Origin: JBELHR01 sp049606855
GTDB lineage: Bacteria > Bacteroidota > Bacteroidia > Flavobacteriales > Flavobacteriaceae
Reading direction: 5' to 3'
Assembly: GCA_049606855.1 (NCBI GenBank)
Contig: JBMYVY010000004.1
Location: forward strand, 62,001 to 126,000
Length of the DNA stretch: 64,000 bases
Shown one piece after another: positions 58,294-64,000 of the stretch. Made by a program: the position numbers and the translations under genes. Under the pieces are notes generated by a model. That model ran no database searches and was not told the origin of the DNA. It was given only the letters and a program-made list of their open reading frames with translations. Numbering within the stretch: position 1 is the stretch's first letter; the number at the start of each line of letters is the position of its first letter.

Positions 58294-60081
58294 ATGAAAA
58301 TAAAAGGAGGAGAATTTTTAATCAAACAAACACCTTATAATGAGGTGTTCACAACAGAAGATTTTAATGAAGAGCAGCTTATGATGAAGGAAGCTGTTCA
58401 AGAATTTGTCGACCGTGAAATATGGCCGCATAAAGAGCGTTTTGAAGCGGGAGATTACGCTTACACTGAAGAAGTTATGCGTAAAGCTGGTGAACTTGGG
58501 TTCTTAGGGATTACAGTTCCAGAGCAATATGATGGAATGGGAATGGGATTTGTTTCAACCATGTTAGTTTGTGATTATATCTCAGGAGCAACTGGTTCTT
58601 TTGCTACTGCCTTCGGTGCCCATACAGGGATTGGAACGATGCCAATTATTTTGTACGGAACCGAGGAGCAAAAACAGAAATACGTACCAAAATTAGCAAC
58701 AGGAGAATGGTTCGGTTCATATTGTTTAACAGAGCCAGGTGCTGGTTCTGATGCAAATTCAGGAAAAACCAAAGCGGTGCTATCACAGGATGGGAAAAGC
58801 TACAAAATCAGTGGGCAAAAAATGTGGATATCCAATGCAGGTTTTTGTTCTTTAATGATCGTTTTTGCAAGAATTGAAGACGATAAGAATATCACGGCGT
58901 TTATCGTGGAATACGACCCCGAAAATCCAAATGGTATTACGCTTGGAGAAGAAGAAAAAAAACTAGGTATTAAGGCTTCATCAACCCGTCAAGTATTTTT
59001 TAGCGATACAGTGGTTCCTGCTGAAAACATGCTCTCTGAAAGAGGAAAGGGGTTTAAAATCGCTCTAAACTCTCTGAACGTAGGGCGTATAAAATTGGCA
59101 GCAGCCTGTTTAGATGCTATGAGGCGTATAACGACCGAAGGAGTTAAATATGCTAACGAGCGTAAACAGTTTAAAACGCCTATAGCAAATTTCGGAGCCA
59201 TCCAATACAAACTTGCTGAGATGGCTACTAAAACTTATGTAACTGAAACTGGTTCATATCGTGCAGCTAAGGATATACAAAATCAAATTGATGCTTTGAT
59301 CAAGGCAGGAGCATCTCATCAAGAAGCGGAATTACAAGGAGTTGAGCAATATGCAATTGAATGCGCAATGCTAAAGGTATTCGCTTCTGAGGCTACCCAA
59401 TATATTACGGACGAAGGAATTCAAATTTTTGGCGGTATGGGATTCTCCCAAGACACTCCAATGGAGTCGGCCTGGAGAGATGCGCGTATTGGTAGAATAT
59501 ACGAGGGAACTAACGAAATAAATAGATTATTATCAGTGGGCATGTTGCTTAAAAAGGCACTTAAAGGCGAGATTGACCTAATGACTCCAGCAATGAATAT
59601 TGCAGGAGAACTTATGAGTATTCCATCATTTGACATACCCGATTATTCTGCACCGATGAGTGAAGAAAAAGAAATGGTTGAAAAATTAAAAAAGGTCTTT
59701 TTAATGGTAGCAGGTAAAGCTGTTGAGCACTACGGAATGGAACTTGAGCAGCATCAACAACTTATTCTATCAGCTGCGGACATCATGATGGAAGTGTATT
59801 TAGCTGAATCTGCTGTTTTAAAAGCAGAAAAACTGGCTTTAACTCAAGGGAAAGATGCAGAATACGCTGCCAGAATGGCTAAACTGAATTTAGCTACAGC
59901 AGTTGAAAAAGTGAAGAAACAAGGACGTGAAGCAATTTGCTCATTTACAGAAGGAGATGATCAAAGATTACTCCTAATGGGATTAAAGCGTTTTACTAAA
60001 TACACTAACGAGCCAAACCTTATTGGTTTAAGAAAAGAAATAGCAGCAAAAATCATTGAAGAAAACAGCTATTGTTTCTAA
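58294..60081 (+). CDS. fadE: Acyl-CoA dehydrogenase (FadE-type)
   Basis: This flavoenzyme introduces the first double bond of beta-oxidation. The 595-aa protein is longer than the 380-aa standard form and, like B. subtilis FadE, has an extra C-terminal helical domain of about 160 residues. Signatures are YCLTEPGAGSDAN near residue 142, KMWISNAGFCSLMIVFA for FAD binding, GRIKLAAACLDAMRR, and RIYEGTNEINRLLSV near residue 401, containing the likely catalytic Glu. It ends the marR-fadNAE operon and is followed by a bidirectional terminator. Confidence 0.95.
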   Translation: MKIKGGEFLIKQTPYNEVFTTEDFNEEQLMMKEAVQEFVDREIWPHKERFEAGDYAYTEEVMRKAGELGFLGITVPEQYDGMGMGFVSTMLVCDYISGATGSFATAFGAHTGIGTMPIILYGTEEQKQKYVPKLATGEWFGSYCLTEPGAGSDANSGKTKAVLSQDGKSYKISGQKMWISNAGFCSLMIVFARIEDDKNITAFIVEYDPENPNGITLGEEEKKLGIKASSTRQVFFSDTVVPAENMLSERGKGFKIALNSLNVGRIKLAAACLDAMRRITTEGVKYANERKQFKTPIANFGAIQYKLAEMATKTYVTETGSYRAAKDIQNQIDALIKAGASHQEAELQGVEQYAIECAMLKVFASEATQYITDEGIQIFGGMGFSQDTPMESAWRDARIGRIYEGTNEINRLLSVGMLLKKALKGEIDLMTPAMNIAGELMSIPSFDIPDYSAPMSEEKEMVEKLKKVFLMVAGKAVEHYGMELEQHQQLILSAADIMMEVYLAESAVLKAEKLALTQGKDAEYAARMAKLNLATAVEKVKKQGREAICSFTEGDDQRLLLMGLKRFTKYTNEPNLIGLRKEIAAKIIEENSYCF

Positions 60082-60110
60082 TCAACAGACCAACTTAAAT
60101 TTAAAATCAA

Positions 60111-60142
60111 AAAAAGTGAACCTAAAATGGGTTCACTTTTTT
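60111..60142. terminator. Bidirectional terminator between fadE and ndh
   Basis: The 12-bp stem AAAAAGTGAACC / GGTTCACTTTTT (60111-60122 and 60130-60141) has a seven-base loop, with A- and T-runs on the two sides. It overlaps the ndh stop codon. Confidence 0.9.
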
Positions 60143-61405
60143 ATTTTTATAAGGTCTTATTATCAATCTAGTTTCACGGTCAAAAACGAAATAATTATAG
60201 AGCCAATTGGTAAATACTACCAATTTATTTCTAAAGCCAACAAGTGATATTAAATGAATAAACATCCATACCAGCCAAGCTAAAATTCCTTGAAAATGAA
60301 TTCTTGGCAAATCCACAACGGCCTTATTTCTCCCAATGGTAGCCATAGAGCCTTTGTCTTTGTATTTAAAAGGCTTGAGGGATAAACCCTTTTCCATTCT
60401 TATAATGTTCTCACCGGTTAATTTCCCTTGCTGAAGTGCTGGCTGAGCCATCATAGGATGCCCCTTTGGATATGCAAGTGATTCCATTGCAGCATAATCC
60501 CCTAAGGCAAAAATCTCTTTTTGATCGACTACTTGACAAAAAGTATTAGTCTTTACTCTATTTGTTCGCTCTTGGATTTGATCAAGACCAGAAATTTTTT
60601 GAGCCTGAACTCCTGCGGACCAAATGACAGTACCGGAATGGAAATTATGACCCGTATTGGTTTTTACCTCCCAGCCGTCATAATCAGTAACTATAGTAGA
60701 AGTCCAAACATCTACTCCTAATTTTTTCAAATAAGCCTCTGCTGCTTTGGAGCTTTTGTCACTCATGGCATCAAGAAGTCTAGGAGCCCCTTGAATCAGG
60801 TTAATCTTCATGTTTCTAATATCGAGATCTGGGTAATCTTTAGGTAATATGGCTTTTTTCATCTCGGCCAAAGCCCCAGCTAACTCTACCCCAGTGGGTC
60901 CTCCTCCTACCAATACAAAATTCATCAATCCATGTCTTTTATCCATGTCTTTGGTAAGTAAAGCTGCCTCAAAGCTTTCCAAAATCAAACTTCTGAGGTT
61001 CAAGGATTGAGGAACTGTTTTCATCGCCATGGATTCGGCTTGAATTTGTTTGTTTCCAAAAAAATTGGTTTTGGACCCCACAGCAAGTACCAAATAGTCA
61101 TAGGCTAAATCCCCAATGTTAGTGTGAATTGTTTTATTATTTTGATCCACATGCTCTAGATTTCCAATTCTAAAATAAAAATCAGGATAATCCTGAATCA
61201 ATTTTCTCAAAGGAAAGGAAATAGAATCTGGTTCTAGCCCTCCTGTGGCAACTTGATAGAGTAATGGCTGGAAAGTGTGATAGTTATGTCGGTCAATTAA
61301 AACCACTTGAAGTCCACTTTTTCTTAGGGCCTTAGCACATGCTATACCCGCAAAACCGCCTCCTACGATGACTACTCTTTTTTTACTTGATTTAGCTATA
61401 TTCAT
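60122..61405 (-). CDS. ndh: Type II NADH:quinone oxidoreductase
   Basis: NDH-2 passes electrons from NADH to quinone without pumping protons. The 427-aa flavoprotein has RVVIVGGGFAGIACAKAL at the N-terminus, LIDRHNYHTFQPLLYQVATGGL, the NADH-binding FVLVGGGPTGVELAGALAEM near residue 157, and IFALGDYAAM. The C-terminal HFQGILAWLVWMFIHLISLVG gives membrane attachment. I place the start at the ATG at 61405; a TTG 18 bases upstream has nothing in its favour. With sqr, this window encodes two separate routes feeding the quinone pool. Confidence 0.93.
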   Translation of the reverse strand: MNIAKSSKKRVVIVGGGFAGIACAKALRKSGLQVVLIDRHNYHTFQPLLYQVATGGLEPDSISFPLRKLIQDYPDFYFRIGNLEHVDQNNKTIHTNIGDLAYDYLVLAVGSKTNFFGNKQIQAESMAMKTVPQSLNLRSLILESFEAALLTKDMDKRHGLMNFVLVGGGPTGVELAGALAEMKKAILPKDYPDLDIRNMKINLIQGAPRLLDAMSDKSSKAAEAYLKKLGVDVWTSTIVTDYDGWEVKTNTGHNFHSGTVIWSAGVQAQKISGLDQIQERTNRVKTNTFCQVVDQKEIFALGDYAAMESLAYPKGHPMMAQPALQQGKLTGENIIRMEKGLSLKPFKYKDKGSMATIGRNKAVVDLPRIHFQGILAWLVWMFIHLISLVGFRNKLVVFTNWLYNYFVFDRETRLIIRPYKNKKVNPF

Positions 61406-61454
61406 GCTCTTTTGATTGTACAATAAATGTACGAAAAGCCTTAAGAAAAGACAT

Positions 61455-61490
61455 AAAAAAACCCGATAAGAAATTCATCTTATCGGGTTT
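61455..61490 (-). terminator. dnaK terminator
   Basis: The 12-bp stem AAACCCGATAAG / CTTATCGGGTTT (61459-61470 and 61479-61490) is followed on the minus strand by a T-run. It lies 22 bases beyond the dnaK stop codon. Confidence 0.92.
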
Positions 61491-61512
61491 AATATATAGA
61501 GTAGTAAATTTT

Positions 61513-63417
61513 TTATTTTACTTCTTCGAAATCTACATCTTCTACAGCGTCATCAGCAGCTCCGCCTTGGGCACCTGCATCAGGTCCAGGTTGTCCTGCT
61601 CCCGCTCCTGCTTCTTGTTCTGCTTTATACATCTCCTCAGATGCTGCTTTCCAAGCCTCGTTAATTTTCTCCATTGCTGGATCAATTTGAGCGATATCTC
61701 CAGAAGCATGTGCTTTTTTCAACTCTTCTAAAGCTGCTTCAATTGGAGCTTTCTTATCATCTGATAATTTATCTCCGAACTCTTTCAATTGCTTCTCCGT
61801 TTGGAAAACCATTTGATCAGCTCCATTGATTTTTTCAGCTTTTTCTTTTGCTTCCTTATCAGCATCAGCATTCGCTTCTGCTTCTTGTTTCATTTTTTGG
61901 ATTTCCTCTTCAGTTAATCCAGATGAAGCTTCAATACGAATCTCTTGAGATTTGTTAGTCGCTTTATCCATTGCAGAAACTTTGATGATACCATTGGCAT
62001 CAATATCAAAGGTCACTTCAATTTGAGGAACTCCTCTTTGTGCTGGTGGAAGATCAGATAAGTGGAATTTACCAATTGTCTTATTATCCGCTGCCATAGC
62101 GCGTTCACCTTGTAATACGTGAATTTCAACTGAAGGTTGGTTGTCCACTGCAGTAGAGAACACCTGAGATTTCTTAGTTGGGATCGTCGTGTTAGCTTCG
62201 ATCAACTTCGTCATCACATTCCCCATAGTTTCAATACCTAATGAAAGTGGTGTTACATCTAATAAAAGAACGTCTTTTACATCTCCAGATAAAACTCCTC
62301 CTTGAATCGCTGCTCCAATCGCAACAACCTCATCAGGATTCACACCTTTATGTGGATCTTTTCCGAAGAATTTATTTACTTCATCTTGGATTACTGGAAT
62401 ACGAGTAGATCCTCCTACTAAGATTACCTCATCGATATCAGAAGTATCTAATCCTGCATCTTGTAAAGCTTTTTTCACTGGCTCCATAGAACGTTTTACT
62501 AAAGAATCAGCTAATTGCTCAAACTTAGCACGAGTCAATGTTCTAACTAAGTGCTTAGGTCCTGAAGCCGTAGCAGTCACATATGGAAGGTTAATCTCAG
62601 TTTGCGTTGAAGAAGAAAGCTCAATTTTTGCTTTTTCAGCAGCTTCTTTTAAACGTTGAAGCGCCATAGCATCATCTCTTAAGTCAATACCTTCTTCTGT
62701 TTTAAATTCTTCAGCTAACCAGTCAATAATCACTTGATCAAAATCATCTCCACCTAAGTGAGTATCTCCGTTAGTTGAAAGTACTTCAAATACACCGTCA
62801 CCAACTTCTAAGATTGAGATATCAAATGTACCTCCACCTAAATCGTATACAGCGATTTTTTCGTCTTTTCCTTTTTTATCAATTCCATAAGCTAAAGCTG
62901 CCGCTGTAGGCTCGTTGATAATTCGTCTAACTTGTAAACCAGCGATTTCACCCGCTTCCTTAGTCGCTTGACGTTGCGCATCATTAAAGTATGCAGGAAC
63001 AGTAATAACAGCTTCTGTTACATCTTGTCCTAAATAATCCTCAGCAGTTTTCTTCATTTTTTGAAGTGTCATCGCCGAAATTTCTTGTGGCGTATACAAA
63101 CGACCATCTATATCGATACGAGGAGTATCATTGTCTCCTTGAACTACTGAATAAGGAACTCTTTCTGCCTCAGTTTTTGATTCTGAAAATTTATTACCCA
63201 TAAAACGCTTTACAGAATAAATTGTTTTCTTTGGGTTAGTTACTGCCTGTCTTTTAGCAGGGTCTCCAATCTTACGCTCTCCTCCTTCTACGAAAGCAAC
63301 GATAGATGGTGTGGTTCTTTTTCCCTCTGCATTAGGGATTACTACTGGCTCATTTCCTTCCATTACGGCTACACATGAATTCGTAGTACCTAAATCAATT
63401 CCTATAATTTTACTCAT
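61513..63417 (-). CDS. dnaK: Molecular chaperone DnaK (Hsp70)
   Basis: DnaK folds and protects proteins in cycles driven by ATP, with DnaJ and GrpE. The 634-aa protein has the ATPase domain with IGIDLGTTNSCVAVMEG, IINEPTAAALAYG and VILVGGSTRIPVI, the linker DVLLLDVTPLSLGIE and the substrate-binding domain, then a Gly/Ala-rich tail ending DVDFEEVK. Length is typical and codon choice is biased in the manner of a highly expressed gene. dnaJ and grpE are not adjacent. It is a single-gene unit with a strong terminator; the 234 bases upstream contain repeated TGTCA/GACA motifs but no promoter that I can name with confidence. Confidence 0.98.
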   Translation of the reverse strand: MSKIIGIDLGTTNSCVAVMEGNEPVVIPNAEGKRTTPSIVAFVEGGERKIGDPAKRQAVTNPKKTIYSVKRFMGNKFSESKTEAERVPYSVVQGDNDTPRIDIDGRLYTPQEISAMTLQKMKKTAEDYLGQDVTEAVITVPAYFNDAQRQATKEAGEIAGLQVRRIINEPTAAALAYGIDKKGKDEKIAVYDLGGGTFDISILEVGDGVFEVLSTNGDTHLGGDDFDQVIIDWLAEEFKTEEGIDLRDDAMALQRLKEAAEKAKIELSSSTQTEINLPYVTATASGPKHLVRTLTRAKFEQLADSLVKRSMEPVKKALQDAGLDTSDIDEVILVGGSTRIPVIQDEVNKFFGKDPHKGVNPDEVVAIGAAIQGGVLSGDVKDVLLLDVTPLSLGIETMGNVMTKLIEANTTIPTKKSQVFSTAVDNQPSVEIHVLQGERAMAADNKTIGKFHLSDLPPAQRGVPQIEVTFDIDANGIIKVSAMDKATNKSQEIRIEASSGLTEEEIQKMKQEAEANADADKEAKEKAEKINGADQMVFQTEKQLKEFGDKLSDDKKAPIEAALEELKKAHASGDIAQIDPAMEKINEAWKAASEEMYKAEQEAGAGAGQPGPDAGAQGGAADDAVEDVDFEEVK

Positions 63418-63606
63418 AACTATATATCTATTTTTTTATTTCTTAAAATTTAATTTCAAATACGATTTGTATATGTCAACTTGTGTGCCAAGTCCTTTTA
63501 GATACTATTTTGTCAGTTTTGTGTCTAAAAATCACGTAAGACAATGACATCTTGACACTAAACCCATTGATTTGCAGACATTTTTTGTCAAATTCGTATT
63601 TAAGCA

Positions 63607-63635
63607 TTGAAAAACCGACTTATTTTATACTTTTG
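63607..63635 (+). promoter_or_regulatory. sdaA promoter (TTG-N18-TACTTTTG)
   Basis: A -33 TTG at 63607-63609 is separated by 18 bases from the -7 element TACTTTTG (63628-63635). The sdaA ATG lies 16 bases downstream. Confidence 0.7.
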
Positions 63636-63651
63636 TCAAAATTCAAATCAA

Positions 63652-64000
63652 ATGAATGCCATAAGTGTATTTGACATGTTAAAAATCGGTGTGGGCCCTT
63701 CGAGTTCACATACTTTGGGACCTTGGAAAGCTGCAGGGGAATTTGCCTCTAAAGTTAATAGACTCCAACCATCTCGATTAAAAATAACCGTTTATGGTTC
63801 ATTATCTCTAACAGGGAAAGGTCATGCTACAGATATAGCCATTCTATTAGGACTTTCCGGTGCTGATCCTGTAACATTTGATTGTGGCGCAATAGACGAG
63901 ACTGTAGGTCTGATCAAAACATTTAAGAGATTAAACCTATCAGGTATTTTTAATATGGATTTTGATTTCGAGAAGGACTTTGAATTTAATAATAGTTTCA
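63652..64000 (+). CDS. sdaA: L-serine ammonia-lyase (partial, right edge)
   Basis: The first 116 codons are present. The frame starts MNAISVFDMLKIGVGPSSSH, and the signature VGPSSSHTLGPWKAA marks the beta domain of iron-sulfur-dependent L-serine dehydratases, which convert serine to pyruvate and ammonia. The phrase SLTGKGHATDIAILLGLSG near residue 50 is also typical. The catalytic alpha domain with its cluster cysteines would lie beyond the window. The start fits the family, and a full promoter lies upstream. Confidence 0.88.
   Translation, partial: MNAISVFDMLKIGVGPSSSHTLGPWKAAGEFASKVNRLQPSRLKITVYGSLSLTGKGHATDIAILLGLSGADPVTFDCGAIDETVGLIKTFKRLNLSGIFNMDFDFEKDFEFNNSF

Noticed and set aside
63418..63651. 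Repeated TGTCA/GACA motifs between dnaK and sdaA as a heat-shock or other operator
   Set aside because: I counted several short copies but could not form a regular repeat or palindrome, and there is no CIRCE element. The signal is too weak to annotate.
1..64000. CRISPR arrays, tRNA genes, insertion sequences or prophage
   Set aside because: I looked for regularly spaced repeats, cloverleaf arms, transposase or integrase motifs and terminal repeats, and saw none. The window reads as core chromosome.

Overview
The window is a dense, gene-rich stretch of chromosome from a member of the Bacteroidota, most likely a marine or freshwater flavobacterium (order Flavobacteriales). The evidence is low G+C; promoters of the Bacteroidota form TAnnTTTG; almost no Shine-Dalgarno sites; and lineage-typical genes (a DUF4835/PorD-like protein, a 107-aa RNA polymerase omega subunit, DUF4834 next to YfhO, a 480-aa extended GAPDH, a monomeric isocitrate dehydrogenase). 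I assign 61 protein genes, two of them cut by the window edges. I see no tRNA, rRNA, CRISPR array, insertion sequence or prophage.

Layout. 1-7663 (minus) holds two housekeeping groups: bamD-rpoZ-coaBC-porD-like, and ligA-MBL hydrolase-YhhN-DUF6913-dapA. 7806-9832 (plus) is a compact sulfide unit (sulfide:quinone oxidoreductase, DsrC/TusE-like, DsrE-like) with two palindromes in its promoter region. 9879-12796 (minus) carries an extended GAPDH and a DegP/Q protease. 12912-15954 (plus) has dapF-GNAT-mltG and a secreted lysozyme-fold protein. 15955-18561 (minus) is dnaA-tyrosine phosphatase-RsmI-like methyltransferase. 18717-26778 mixes ribD, prmC, trmD, rplS with a structured leader, and monomeric icd.

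26899-32268 (plus) is a putative export cluster: periplasmic adaptor, MacB-type permease and TolC-like protein but no ATPase gene, followed by a small membrane protein and an ATP-grasp enzyme. 32265-40493 (minus) is a tightly overlapping cell-surface polysaccharide operon (DUF4834, YfhO, two glycosyltransferases, WecB, flippase, LysE-type transporter). 40586-45341 (plus) holds an outer-membrane protein, a large GNAT-like protein, rsmE, a BASS transporter and an acyltransferase. 45329-51431 (minus) is a peptidoglycan-recycling operon (murQ, anmK, and a secreted NagZ fused to a beta-lactamase-fold domain) that also carries an exonuclease and a conserved 161-aa protein.

51495-54163 has a secreted S10 peptidase facing an NtrC-type regulator without a DNA-binding domain. 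54259-60081 (plus) is a MarR regulator leading a fadN-fadA-fadE beta-oxidation operon, with a perfect 28-bp palindrome over its promoter. The window ends with ndh, dnaK and the start of an L-serine dehydratase gene.

The most distinctive signals are the MarR operator, the paired operators of the sulfide unit, five genes whose -7 element lies 4-6 bases from the start codon (predicted leaderless mRNAs), the rplS leader hairpin, the NagZ-AmiE-like fusion, the ATPase-less exporter with an ATP-grasp enzyme, and the regulator lacking its helix-turn-helix. No stretch longer than 300 bases lacks a gene.
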